The position numbers and the translations under genes are program-made. Of a stretch of DNA of 64,000 bases, positions 11,914 through 22,798 are shown piece after piece (the stretch's first letter is position 1; every line of letters begins with the position of its first letter). Source of the DNA: Amorphophallus konjac (lineage: Eukaryota > Streptophyta > Magnoliopsida > Alismatales > Araceae). The stretch lies in assembly GCA_022559845.1 (NCBI GenBank), contig CM040117.1, positions 15,090,856 to 15,154,855 of the forward strand, written 5' to 3'. Below the pieces are notes generated by a model. It ran no database searches. It was not told where the DNA came from and was given only the letters and a program-made list of their open reading frames with translations.

Positions 11914-12396
11914 AATGATGATCATGTTCAATTTAGTTGTGTGTTTTTGCAGATTGGTGTGTTCATGCATTGTTTATATGTCAATGTGTCATTTTGCATA
12001 TGTGTCGTATTGCATGATTTGTGTAGCATCATTCTTGCATGGCCATGGTATATCAAATGTTGATGTATGGAAAGGCAGGTTATGCTTGCCTAGACACACT
12101 CAATATGCGTGAGGTTTCACCTCCGCAAAGTACCATGAGTAATTGTCCCATATAGGCCATATAGTAAGGGGGAGTTGTCACTTTGCAGCATTCATGCATA
12201 TGTTTCATTTTCATTCATGTGTTGCATTTAATAAATGTACAACCATGTGTTGGGTCATGCATTTCATGCCTGCCTCATGTTTGATCAGGTCAACCCCTGC
12301 ATGGTTCTACTCTCTCACTCCTTGACGTTTGTCCTTACATTTGCTTGCAAACATAACTCCTTGAGTGCATTCTCTGCATATCTTTAGGGGGAGTTT
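11914..12396 (+). other. 3' untranslated region with repeated purine tracts
   Basis: There is no coding frame. AAGGGGGAG occurs near 12168 and AGGGGGAGTTT near 12386-12396, the latter immediately before TGTTG. Repeated purine tracts of this kind are typical of the Sirevirus 3' region. Confidence 0.6.
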
Positions 12397-12489
12397 TGTT
12401 GCTTTTTGTTGTGCCCCTTAGGCACAAGCATGTGCTATGTTGATTTGATGATAGCAATGCTGTCTTGTTTTGATGATTGCAACACAGTG

Positions 12490-12573
12490 AGTGCATTATG
12501 ATATTATGTGTTCTTAATGATGATGGCATGTAGTGCATTATGATATTATGTGTTCTTAATGATGATGGCATGT
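12490..12573. repeat. 42-bp tandem duplication
   Basis: Two almost perfect copies of a 42-bp unit containing GCATTATGATATTATGTG lie head to tail near the start of LTR C. High identity suggests a recent slip event. Confidence 0.85.
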
Positions 12574-12596
12574 TGATTTGAATGCTTGAGTGTGTC

Positions 12597-13570
12597 TCAA
12601 GTCTGCAGCGTCAACGCTGTGAGTGTGTACACATCATTCTCAAGTCTGCAGTGTCAACTCTATAAGTCTATACATTGCTGCTTTGCATTGGACTTAAAGT
12701 CCATACATTGACATGCTCGCATAAGTCTATACATTGCATTGATGTGTTTCTGTGCACATTGCATTTTCCTGTTTGCATTAGTGCATTCATCACTTCTATC
12801 AGCATAGTCTGGACTGAAGTGGGTCGACACCCCTTCTTGATGGGTCGACCCCCCTAGAGAGCATGTCTATACACTGTGGCCAGAACATCTTCAACTCTGT
12901 ACATTGCATTCATTCATGCTTTGGAGTCTGCACATTCATGTGCACAGTTCATGGACCAAGTCTAGACATTGTTGCATTGCTTTCACTGCATTGCATTGGC
13001 TAAAGTCTGTACTGAGCTGCTTGCATCGTTCATAAAGTCCATACATTCACTGAAGCTTGCTTAGCTGAAGTGTGTACATTGCACTGCATGACTTGAAGTC
13101 TGTACATCGCATGTATGCTTCATGCTAAGTCTATACATCATGTTTGGACTAAGTCTGTACAGCCATTTACATAGTGAAGTCTACACATTCGTTTGCATTA
13201 CATAAAGTCCATACAGTGGGTAAAGTCTGTACACTGTCCATGTTTCATACAGCGTCAACTCAGTGTTTCATGTAGCGTCAACTCTGCAAGTGTGTACATT
13301 GCTTGGCTAAGTCTGTACACTGCAGCTCAGTCTATACATTGCATGTTCGTTCAATCAAGTCCATACATTGAGCAAGTGTATACATTGGACGAGTCTGCAT
13401 CGTGCCTCAGTCATGAAGTCTATACATCGTTTGTCTTCATTGAAGTCTCACGAAGTCTGTACATTGCATGAAGTATATACATTACACGAGCTGAATGCTT
13501 ACTAAGTCTATACACTCACTCAGTGCTCACACTTGCTCATCTGCTGCTGATAAAGTCTATACACTGTCTT
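12597..13570 (+). repeat. AAGTCTRTACATTG array in LTR C
   Basis: Some 25-30 copies of AAGTC(T/C)(A/G)(T/C)ACATTG-like words stand in the same orientation, with spacers richer in GCATTG than in the P LTR. Here ACATTG is the usual ending, against ACGTTG in P. Confidence 0.85.
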
Positions 13571-13589
13571 CAGATGATGACAACAATGA

Positions 13590-13995
13590 AGAACAGGGTC
13601 GACGCTGGGAGTTCAATGCGTCCACGCTTCAGTTGAAGAGGATTTCAGAGCTTCACCTGGCTGCGTCAACTCCATGCTATAGCAGCGTCGACGCAGTAGT
13701 TAATAAGGCAGAGTCCATAGCTCACTGGAATACTGCAGTGCGTCAACGCCATTGCAAGACAGCGTCCACACAGCAATTGAGTCTGATATACATTCAGCTC
13801 TGGAACACCACTACGTCAACGCTATGGATTAGCAGCGTCGACGCAACACGGCTATCTGCCGAAGACCTTGATCACTGGATTGCCGATGCGTTAACGCAGC
13901 TGGCTGATGGAGTCAACGCATCAGACTTGAGTTTCGTAGGAAGAAGATATCAGAAGGCTGCGTCAACTCCTTGGAGCAAGAGGGTTGACGCCATC
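13590..13995. repeat. GCGTCRACGC palindrome cluster in LTR C
   Basis: GCGTCAAC, GCGTCGACGC and AGCGTC(G/C)AC words recur about every 30-60 bp, often as pairs of a diverged and an exact palindrome (for example 13664-13694 and 13812-13842). It sits 170-570 bp upstream of the TATA box, the same place as GGTCGACC in the P LTR. Confidence 0.75.
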
Positions 13996-14161
13996 TAATT
14001 CCAGTTGCTGAGCACGTTAAGGCACGTGATCCGAGGATAAGAACAGTGTCCAGATGAGGACACGTGTACTGACAGCCTGCTGGATGCTGCCACGTGGTCC
14101 GAATTCTTAGGGCGGGAACTGTGGAAGCCACACGCGCCCTGGCTGCTGCTGCTGCTACCGC

Positions 14162-14169
14162 TATATATA
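14162..14169 (+). promoter_or_regulatory. TATA box of LTR C
   Basis: TATATATA lies in a GC-rich setting (GCTACCGCTATATATACAAG), about 790 bp before the LTR end and followed by a purine-rich GA leader. Confidence 0.55.
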
Positions 14170-14951
14170 CAAGCCTTCGTCTACAGATGAAGGCTGATCG
14201 GAGGAGACAGATCGAAGCCTTGAGAGCAGAAGCAGAAGAGCAGAGTGCAGAGACTTCGATCCAGTTGAAGAGAAGAAGAAAAGAGTGAAGAAAAGAAAGA
14301 GAGACAGAGAGCAGAGAAGAAGAAGAGAAAGAGAAGAAAGTAGAGAAAGAGAGAAATAGAGAGCTCGAGCTGAGAGAGTGAGAGAGATTGGGTTGTCTGG
14401 TTTTTTGGATCAAATCCAAGCCAGAAGTGCTCATCGAGAGCTATATTTGTGCTTCATTGTTTCAGCTTTCCGTTGTTGTTTTGTCTATCTTCTGTTTTCC
14501 TTTATACATTTGCAGTGGAGGATTCCACTGGATGGCCAAGCTGTATTACCCAGCGGTTTGCAGAGGTGCTGCCTCTGGATGGCAAGCTGTGTTGCCCAGC
14601 GGTTGTATGGCAAGCTGTGATGCCCAGCTGTTCAAGCTGTGAGTCAGCGGAATCCACACTCTGATTTGAGTGTGGGGTGGATGTAGGTCTGGAGGACCGA
14701 ACCACCTAAAAACCCCTTGTGCATTGTGGTTTGTTTTGTCTATTTGTGCTTCCGCTAGATGATTGCATAGGGGCGCTCTAAGTATTTGGTTTCTGGTTGA
14801 GCAGAAGAGTTGATCAGTTTTCTTAGAGTGTTTTAATCTGTTCTGAGTAAGCTAAATCTTGTTTGAGCGAAATTTTAATTGGGCGAAAGGTTTTTTAAAG
14901 GGCATATATTCATTCACCCCCCCCTCTGAATACATAGCACTGAACCCAACA

Positions 14952-16218
14952 CTTTTCTTATCTCTTGCAATCTGAACTTAACTGGCTTCCAGTTTGACAA
15001 TACCGTTCATGAGACAGACGGACATATGGAGTAAGAGCTTTCTATTATGTGCCCTGATGATTATCCATTCAATGAAATCGGTTCAGATTTAATGATTTCC
15101 TTGAAGTTCTGAAATATTGGTTCTGAAATCATCTATGTTCTTGGTTTTAATAGACCTTAACTAGAGACTGCATATTATGCTTTGAATGACTATCCTGCTA
15201 TCTGAAAATCCAAATTTTGTGACAATCTTGGTGATACTCTAGAGCTTAGTATTGGTGTTAAACATCTTGGTGAGCTGAAATTCTTGAAAAATAAATTTGA
15301 CAGAGCAATAATATTATTGCACAGAGAAATATGTCCCGTCATCAAATCAAGTGACGAATGACATGTCATGATGTGCCCTTGTTATCTCTATCTTAATACA
15401 TTTGGCCTCTAGACAGAGCAATGGCATAATCACTGAGAAACATATCTTCCCATCACAGAAATGAGTTTGGATATGTCATGACGTGACTTTGCTATCTCTG
15501 TTCATTTTGAAGCATCATAGTCAGTCTTACCAAATACCTAGGAATACTGGCGTCTAAACAACGTGTATTCTTATGGCTAGGAGGGATGTACTAGACTTGA
15601 TTGCTCGTAAAATATGAGTCTTGTGCCTTCAAATGCAAAAAATACTGAAAATTACATTTGCTGCGATCATAACATTCCATGCTCTACTCATGTCTGTTTA
15701 GTCTCAATACTAGTTTTTGTGTTATTCCTTTAGCAGTTATTGAATATGGATATATAAGATGAGGGAATGTTAAACATTACAATGATATTCACCTTTGGTT
15801 CATTTCTATTAAATCTTCGATGTAGATGCTCTTCAAACTCTGTTGATGATATCGGATTTCATTAGCTTTGACCCGTACATGTTGCTCGCGATATGTTTCA
15901 GGTTTGCATATTATGGCTTGCTCTTCCCTCTCCTTCACCTCTGGTCTCACCGACCTTTGTCACCTACTCTACTTTATCCTTCCTTTTTGCTGTTGGTAAA
16001 GGGGGAGAATTCTTTGTGTGAATCTTTTGTAAGAGCTATGGATGAGTGAATGGTGTACGGGGGAGATTCACTTTGTGCATCTCATTTGTGTATCCAATGC
16101 ATAGCATTCATATCTGCATTCATAATTACATTCACATGCTATTACTATCATGGATCTTGAGCTGTATATGTTACATATATCATACACTTTGCCATCTTAG
16201 CTATTTCTGCCATATAAT
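14952..16218 (+). pseudogene. Degraded copia pol relic and Sirevirus-type 3' end
   Basis: The first 200 bp translate, with stops, to a decayed copia RT block: the NLN...QFD...H...E pattern matches the usual NLNW..QFDVKNAFLHGDLEE region. A later stretch (about 15250-15290) reads VKHLGELKFL, the copia connection motif. Too many stops and shifts exist for a gene. From about 16000 there are two GGGGGAGA tracts, as in Sirevirus 3' regions. The Tat element interrupts it at 16218; it resumes at 37983 and leads to the polypurine tract and right LTR of P. Confidence 0.55.
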
Positions 16219-16423
16219 TGTTGACACCCATTTTATGACCAATAAGTTGGGTCATCTCCTTGTTCTATCCATGTGATGCTCCAAGTTGTTCACTCTTCAT
16301 TGAGTTTCCTTAGTCAGTTTGAAGCTCATTTTATGGGTCTTCTCTCCTTGGTTGAGTGTGGTTCCTTGTGGCTTTTCATTGGATGAAGCTTAGCAAGCTC
16401 TTATCAATTTTGATCCTCATTAT

Positions 16424-16735
16424 TTCTAACGGTCCTCTGCATGGGTGTTACATTCTTCTAACGCATTCGCCCTAGGCCGTTACTTCTTGAAGAGTCCTAA
16501 AATTTGAGGTCTTTGTTTCAATCCTTATATGTTGGCTTGCCCATTGAATCTAACGGTTTGTCGTGCAGCCGTTACTTTTCTCTGACGCGATCATCCTTGG
16601 CCGTTACTTTCATTCAAGAGTCCTATTGTTTTGATCTTCTTCCGTTGATCTTATCTTTTTTGAGATGAGGTTAAATGTAACGGTCTCTCCCAGACGCGTT
16701 ATTTTCATATGACGGTCTGTCGAGTAGTCGTTACA
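16424..16735. repeat. TAACGGTCT / AGACCGTTA motif cluster (U3)
   Basis: Words of the form (T/G)(A/G)ACGG(T/C)C or their complement (GGCCGTTAC, GACCGTTA) alternate every 20-40 bp and pair as stems with 10-25 base loops. TTCTAACGGTCC at 16424 and TCTAACGGTTT near 16549 resemble the plant MSA element (YCYAACGGYYA) bound by three-repeat MYB factors. Similar clusters recur at 17436-17530, 18074-18305 and in the cargo region. Confidence 0.75.
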
Positions 16736-16947
16736 TCCAACAGAGAGTCCTGGTAGTTCAGGCCTTTTCTCCGCTACTCCGTGGTCGAGATAAGAATTTG
16801 AATTGATGATTTCTCTTCCAAATCTGATCCTCAGAACCTTCTGTTTGTTTCTATGGACTCTTGGTGATATTATCTTCAAGGATTTGTTAAGAGTTATCCT
16901 CTTTTCTTGCTGGATTATCCTCTGCTTGACCGGAGAGTTTGAGGGCC

Positions 16948-16955
16948 TATAAATA
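16948..16955 (+). promoter_or_regulatory. TATA box of the Tat 5' LTR
   Basis: TATAAATA in the context GGCCTATAAATAGCACC; conserved at 36965-36972 in the 3' LTR. Likely core promoter for the sense transcript. Confidence 0.7.
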
Positions 16956-17944
16956 GCACCGTTAACTTCATGGCCCGAGGAAGGAAGATCTGGAGTTCGC
17001 GTCGAAGTGCTGCCGCATTCTGGAGCCACATCTAACCAAGGAGACTTGTCTTTCACGTCTATCTGCTTCACGGTGAAGGGAGTATTCGTTCTATTGAGTT
17101 TCAAAGTTCATCATTGCATATTGTGTTCTTCCTCCTCCCTCTCATCATAGGCATTGTCCCTCTCCTTGTTTTCATCATCTAAACATCCTTCCTATCTTTT
17201 AAAATGCCCGGAGGGGTTAAAAAACCAAAAAACTTCCCCGGTATTCCCCTTTCCTTTTGCATGATCTTAAGTTCTTTGAGAATTGATACTATGCTTGTTT
17301 GAAGGGCTAATTTGGGATTGTTTTCTTGTGTTTCACGTTCTTTGGAAGGTTTACAGGTTCACTACGCGAGGCCCAAGTCTTCTGGCCGGCTGGAAGATTT
17401 GGAGTTCAAAGAATTCATAAGCTATTTCTGCAGGGTTTCTGACGGTCTTGAGAAGACGCGTCAGGTTCATCTAACGGCTCATCTGGAGACCGTCACATTC
17501 CTGTGATGCACGGGGTCTGGACCGTTACATTCGGTTGATCTGCAGATTTCATTGGTTTTCTCTCTCTCGTGGGCGGGTGCTTCATCCACCTATTTCCAAG
17601 GTATTTTCAAGTCTCTGGCTTGTGTTTACTTTGGTGGCGATCACGTTCTTTCTTAGTATTGGGCATTAGCTTTCTCTCCATCTCATATCTCTTATTTCCT
17701 TTATTTGCTCCACCCTTGCGGTGTGTTTTTATTTGCTCTTGCTCCACGCCCCGGCGTGTGTTTTTCTTTATTCCCCTAGTTTAGCTTGATGATTGAGATA
17801 GCATGCCCATGCTAGAGCTTGTTCTGGTTGCCTAGGTTCATGGTTCACATGTTCATAGGTTGATTGAGATCTTTGATTTTTACTTATCATCTTTGTTACA
17901 CATCAAAACAAAAAGAAGAAGAGAAGCAAAACAAATCAACAGAT

Positions 17945-17970
17945 AATTTTTTGGCAATCACGGTGGGACA
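17945..17970 (+). promoter_or_regulatory. Primer binding site region of the Tat element
   Basis: TTTTTTGGCAATCACGGTGGGAC begins a few bases after the LTR end. It has the TTTGGC(N)nCGGTGGGA form common in Tat/Ogre elements. I cannot name the tRNA with certainty. Confidence 0.6.
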
Positions 17971-19019
17971 GCTTGTGCCAATCGTGTCTTGATCTCTGTT
18001 TAAACCTGCCATCATTTCCTTGTTTAGTTTCCTCGAATTTCCCTCTTACTTCCTCTTGTTTCTTGTTCTCTGGGTAGTCTGACGGCCCTCTATCCCTGCG
18101 TCACTCCACTTTGACGCAGGGGCTTTAGACCGTTACACTCCTCATCCTACTGTTTGGGCTTTTCACGGATTTCCCTTCTATTTCTGGTTTGTTTTTGGCT
18201 CTCTGGCTCATACGACGGTCCTGGTTCCCTGCGTTATATTGCTTCTTGCTGTCTGGCCTTTGACCGTTATATATTTCTGACGCGGCTCTTCTAGACCGTT
18301 AAACTCCAGATAGGTACGCATCCCGAGGTGCATTCTATTTCTGCAATTTTTGCTGTGATATTCTTGCTTGGGTGTTATCTGACTTCCTCCTTGGTTGGTT
18401 TACATACTTACATCGTTGTGTGCATAATTGTTTGCTAGATTCTAGGTTAGAATTTGCATGCACTCCAGTGCACATAGGTTCATTCATACTTTCATACATT
18501 AGATTGCATTTTCGTACCTTGGTGTGCGGACCTCTCGTCTCCATATTCTTTGGGGCCGACTAAAAAATCACACCAGGGACCTCCATAAGTCCCTGTGAGC
18601 CGTGGATTCCCACACGGACGCCGGGCCGATTGTACCTTTCCCACCCCGTGTCTAGGATTGCATAAGTGAGGGAGTGATCACATTTGGAGTCAAACCAAGC
18701 TTTACACCCATTTCCTATCAGGGACCTATTGTTGAGAGCTCACATTAATCAATCCACTAAAGTTCCAAAGGGGAAATCATAAGAATCTTGAAAGCATCAT
18801 CTTAAACAACTTGCTTGACTCTGAGTGTTTTCATGTCTTGTTACTTACATCTTTGTTATAAATCTTCCAAGTTTGGTTGCTCATTGCGTGTTTGTGTTGT
18901 GTTGTTTGCATCTTGTTAAGGTTGTTCGTTGCATGTGGAGTTGTTTTCGTCAGTTAGAAGCACCTTCTAGGGTCAATTTCTTCTCCAAGTGCTACTCAAA
19001 TCCGCTTTTCGAACCCACC
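17971..19019 (+). other. Untranslated leader of the Tat element
   Basis: About 1 kb with no long frame of gag type. At 18074-18305 it repeats the GACGG/CCGTTA motifs (about seven words), matching those in the LTR. A GGGACC...GTCCC hairpin-like stretch lies near 18571-18596. Short upstream ATGs exist before the gag start. Confidence 0.6.
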
Positions 19020-20950
19020 ATGGCTTCTTTCAATCCTCCCCGCTCCCAAGAGGATTCCCTTCCTCAAGGGCTTCTTGAAAACCCTGCTAGGGTTACCTCA
19101 TTCTCTTCTAGAGAGGGGACAACCCCTCTTCCGTCCTCTACCTCCATGGAAGGTGGTCAAGCTACCCCTTCTTTCACTACTCCTTCTGCGGGCTCCATTC
19201 TCCAGATGATGGCCCAATTAGATCTGGCCCAACTCCAAACTGTCTATCAGGCCATGCAAGGATCCAATATCTCCCCTCCCACAATTGTGCAGGGTCAATC
19301 CAATCCTTCCAACCAGCTCACTCCAATTAATCTTACTCCGGTCCAACCCCGGACCATCACATTCACTGGCATGGAGACGGGCCAATCTTCTACTTCGGCC
19401 CAGCAATCTTTTGACAAGGGGAAGTCTCCTGTCCCTTCTTTCGTTCAGGTGGATCATCATATGCCTAGCCCAACGGTTCCGCAAGCCCTCATGGCCCCCT
19501 CCGACTTCCTGCGCCCTCAGTCAGGGGTTGTCCAAGCCCACTCCAATCTGGGTCAAGTTCAGGCCCAATATCCTTCTTACGGGCCCCCTACTTCTGCCGT
19601 TTATCCTTCTGCTCCTGCTTATGGGCTCCCACCTTCTGCCACAATCCACCCTTCTTCTCCCCAACTTCAGCCACCATCTCTCACTACCCCTGCTCCATCC
19701 AGAGAGCAGGAACTACTTGATAAATGGGCCACCATGCAACAACAACTCGATTTCCTCCAGAAGCGGGTTGGCCCACAATCCTTGGCAGATGTTCCGGTTC
19801 CTAGCTTTCAGAACATCTGGTTCCCTCCGCAATCCGAGCTCCCCAATTATCGCAAATATGACGGGAACGGCAATCCCTTTATTCACGTGAGGGATTTCTT
19901 GTATGAATCGGCTCAGTTCCAATATGATGATCGCCTTCTGACGTATTTATTCCGTCGATCATTGGACGGCGTTGCATTGGAATGGTTCTACTCTCTGCCA
20001 CTGGAAGACGCCGAGAGCTTCAAGACAGTGAAGGATAAGTTTATTCAAAGGTTTCAAGACAGGGTCGGCCTGGAATATTCATTCATGGATTTGGTGGCCG
20101 AAAAGATGAAACCGGATGAGGAGTTTGCCACTTATGCAGATAGGTGGAGGCAAATGGCCGCTAGAGTGCCCGGTCATATTCCGGAGGAAGAGAAGGTCAA
20201 ATTACTTATTTCCAATGCTACTCCGACCTTCCGAAATATTCTGGCCATGAACGACATAGCCAACATGCACCAACTCTGTAGCCGAGCGTGCTTCATTCAA
20301 ACTCAGTTCAAGGACTCCCCCATTCACTCACTATTTGAAAACCAAAAGCCCAAGTATCACAAGAAACCTCAAGGGCTGGTCACCGAGGGGGTCCAAACAA
20401 ACGAGCAAGTTCAAGCCGTTGCTTTCCCTTTTCAAGCCACACCCTTCCGCTTCCCTCAAAATCCCCGCACTCCACAAAATCCCGCTCCACAGAACTTCCA
20501 AGTCACCCCGCAAACCCTCCGCCCACCTTCGCCATTCCATAAAATACCTTCACCGCACCGCAACAACCACCACCCCCTCCGCAATACCACAATGTCCCTC
20601 CACCCAACGGCTACAACAACGACCCTAACAACAAGCGCCCGGCTCCTAAAAGAGCTCAGTACCCACCCATGCCAGAAACACTCACAGACATCTTCTCAGC
20701 CCTCATGTCAGTGAATGCCATACAGCTCCCTCCGGAACGGCCCAACTGGAATCCGACCGTTGATCAGATGAAGTATTGCATGTTCCACAGGCAGCCGGGG
20801 CACACGATTGAAGGGTGTTTTCAATTCCGGGACCTAGTATATGATCTTCATGAAGGACAGAGGATAGATTGGGCCGAAATGCACAGGGCCATCACAGAAA
20901 TCAAAGAGAAGAGAAGGCAGCCGCCGAGGCAGCAAGTACAGCAGCAATAG
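19020..20950 (+). pseudogene. gag of the Tat element
   Basis: The start is set at the ATG in CCACCATGG (19020), a strong plant/Kozak context; the frame is open further up to 18825 but that part is not gag-like. The first 250 residues are Pro/Ser/Gln-rich. The retrotransposon gag domain follows (about 19810-20330; PNYRKYDGNGNPFIHVRDF, WFYSLP, FIQRFQ, YADRWR). Near 20545-20560 a one-base shift moves the true frame; it then reads PQQPPPPPQYHN and a zinc-knuckle-like CX2HX4HX4C (CMFHRQPGHTIEGC) near 20777-20818. A TAG at 20948-20950, apparently from CAG in a Gln run, ends it. A second TAG follows near 20978. In the parent element gag and protease were probably one frame. Confidence 0.85.
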
Positions 20951-20986
20951 GTACCGCAGCCACAGCAGCAGCAGCAATAGCAGTCG

Positions 20987-22798
20987 GTGCAAGACCTGGG
21001 GATTCATCAAAACCCAATGCCAAACCATCCTCCTGCTCCGCAGCCTCCGCCGCTGGCACCAGCTCAGGTCAATGTCGTCCAACCCCCGGCTCCTAACCCC
21101 GGGTGGTCCTTCGACGACGATAACTCCATGCCACAGGTCATGGCCCTTCCCCACAACTACCATAATCCTCCCACTTCCCCTATCCTTATACCTACACACC
21201 AAACTCCTCCTCCACTCGTCCTCCCATTTACCCCTATTCTATTACACGCACCATCACCCGCGCCCCCGTCGCACTCACCATTGCTCACATCCGCTACCGT
21301 CACCCCCTCCCCGCTCGCGCTTACATCCACTACCGCCAAACCTCCGTCTAACCCTCCACTCATCACACCTCTGTCCACTTTTATATCCCCACCCCGGCTC
21401 GCGCCCACTGCCACTAACCCCTCGCCTATCATCCTTTCCACCACACCCTCTTCCGCACCGCTCATCCACCCCACTGGGCCTACTAAATCATTTATCCTAA
21501 GCCCATATGAGGCCGCGGCAGCTTATAACTTCACCCTACGGAGCGGGCGCATGTTCCACCAAAACTATCCTTCCACTTCCAATCCCCAGTCTTCCCAACC
21601 GACTGCCGAGCAAGGAGAGGCAGAGCCACTACCGGGGACCCAATATGATCTATTACATCATTTGGATAGGGTGCCCTCCAAGATGTCTATGCTGGAACTA
21701 ATTAAAAGATCTACCCTTCACCAAGATGCATTAAGAGACTTTCTTCAAAAGGTGATGGTTAGTGAAGACATGGCAGTTGATAGCTTACCTACCGCACTGG
21801 CAATAATCTCCAAGGGGCCAGCCATTACTTTCTCTGAAACCGAGCTAGCACCACCAGAAGCTCGGCAAATGCCGCTGTGCATTACTATCATTCTGAACAA
21901 AGTCAGCATTGACGCAGCATTGGTTGACACAGGGGCATCTATCAACGTATGCCCGCTCAGCACTCTAAGGGCTTGTAATCTGTCAGAAGAACTTCTACGC
22001 CCAACTCCCACTACTATAGCTGCTTATGACAACTCTCGATGGGCATGCCACGGGATTGTCACCATTCAGGCTGAGCTTGGGCCTCTTACTATGCCCATTG
22101 AGTTTTACGTGCTGGATATCGACCCTCTGTTCAATGCTATCTTGGGTCATCCGTGGATCGATACCCTCAGTGCCGTACCCTCCACTGCACATCAATGCAT
22201 TAAATTCCCTTTCCAAGGGAGGGTCGTCAAAGTCAAAAGCTTATCCACGGTCCAATCAGTGAGGGTTATTTCAGAGAAAGTTCTTCCCACATTGTGGCCA
22301 AGCAGTCGGCCTGTTATGTCAGTGCTAGATCTTGACTTTCCTTGGGCTTACGCACCTCGCAAGCCCGTCACTGCAGCAGTTGACATCAAGGTGAAGCCCC
22401 AGATCCAAGATTCCAAGGGCTGGGACATTATACTGAAACTAGGCTACCAATCGGGGAGAGGTCTCAGTGCTCAATTGCAGGGACGAACTAAGCACATTCT
22501 TAAGTGCAGGAAAATGAACAGAAGAGGTCTCGGCTACCGAGAGACTGCATTATCTATGATGGGTGATTCTGGGCCACTCACCTGGGACTACCGTCAACAC
22601 TTTGTTCGAGGGCCTCTCCAGCCTGGCACATTAACTCCACGGCCAGCTCCGCCAAGGGAAGATACAATCTGTCCGATTGCCAGTCCACCCCCAGTGCTAA
22701 GGGGGCCAGTTCATGATGTGATTGACTATGGTCCAGCCCTTCAGGGGCTATTTCATGAAGAAGACTGCCAGCAGCAGCAAGAGGTTCGGCTTGTTTAG
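20987..22798 (+). CDS. Protease with C-terminal G-patch, Tat element
   Basis: Same frame as the gag end, separated by two TAG codons. The first ~200 residues are Pro/Ser/Thr-rich. An aspartic protease follows, with active site DTGA at 21925-21936 (ALVDTGASINVCP) and the retropepsin partner motif AILGHPWI near 22138-22160. At about 22408-22535 there is a G-patch: GWDIILKLGY, a Gly-rich turn, and RRGLGY at the end. G-patches bind nucleic acid; they are known at the protease C-terminus of some retroviruses and plant gypsy elements. This 604-codon stretch is uninterrupted, so it could still be translated from an internal start, though its natural start would be the gag ATG. Confidence 0.85.
   Translation: MQDLGIHQNPMPNHPPAPQPPPLAPAQVNVVQPPAPNPGWSFDDDNSMPQVMALPHNYHNPPTSPILIPTHQTPPPLVLPFTPILLHAPSPAPPSHSPLLTSATVTPSPLALTSTTAKPPSNPPLITPLSTFISPPRLAPTATNPSPIILSTTPSSAPLIHPTGPTKSFILSPYEAAAAYNFTLRSGRMFHQNYPSTSNPQSSQPTAEQGEAEPLPGTQYDLLHHLDRVPSKMSMLELIKRSTLHQDALRDFLQKVMVSEDMAVDSLPTALAIISKGPAITFSETELAPPEARQMPLCITIILNKVSIDAALVDTGASINVCPLSTLRACNLSEELLRPTPTTIAAYDNSRWACHGIVTIQAELGPLTMPIEFYVLDIDPLFNAILGHPWIDTLSAVPSTAHQCIKFPFQGRVVKVKSLSTVQSVRVISEKVLPTLWPSSRPVMSVLDLDFPWAYAPRKPVTAAVDIKVKPQIQDSKGWDIILKLGYQSGRGLSAQLQGRTKHILKCRKMNRRGLGYRETALSMMGDSGPLTWDYRQHFVRGPLQPGTLTPRPAPPREDTICPIASPPPVLRGPVHDVIDYGPALQGLFHEEDCQQQQEVRLV

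Larger units (their letters stand above)
12397..14951 (+). mobile_element. Second, unlike Sirevirus LTR ('LTR C')
   Basis: The sequence starts TGTTGC after a purine tract and ends CCCAACA at 14951. It has the same plan as the P LTR: a TTTTGATGAT(A/T)GCAAC start region, an AAGTCTRTACATTG array, a palindrome cluster, a TATA box, a GTAGG...GAACCACC...TTGTGGTTTG block, and a CATTCACCCC end. The sequence is otherwise clearly diverged from P. No primer site follows, so it is a 3' or solo LTR. The flanking five bases do not match (AGTTT and CTTTT), so there is no target duplication. Start uncertain by ~50 bp; TGTTG also occurs near 12407 and 12445. Confidence 0.65.
16219..17941 (+). mobile_element. 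5' LTR of the Tat element
   Basis: Starts TGTTGACACC and ends AAATCAACA. It matches 36221-37977 closely apart from a rearranged patch near its start. It carries AACGG/CCGTT inverted motifs at about 16424-16735 and 17436-17530, with the TATA box between them. Confidence 0.93.

Noticed and set aside
13913..14434. 173-codon minus-strand frame in LTR C
   Set aside because: It is the complement of the GA-rich leader (poly Ser/Leu/Phe) and overlaps the TATA box.
12392..14956. Target duplication around LTR C
   Set aside because: Flanking bases AGTTT and CTTTT differ, and shifting the start to other TGTTG words did not give a match.
16610..17104. 164-codon minus-strand frame in the Tat LTR, also open at 36627-37121
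   Set aside because: It spans U3, TATA box and start region, the two copies are open because the LTRs are near-identical, and the product resembles nothing I know.
21072..21500. Extra plus and minus frames across the Pro-rich linker before the Tat protease
   Set aside because: Shadows of the real frame (20987-22798) in C-rich sequence.
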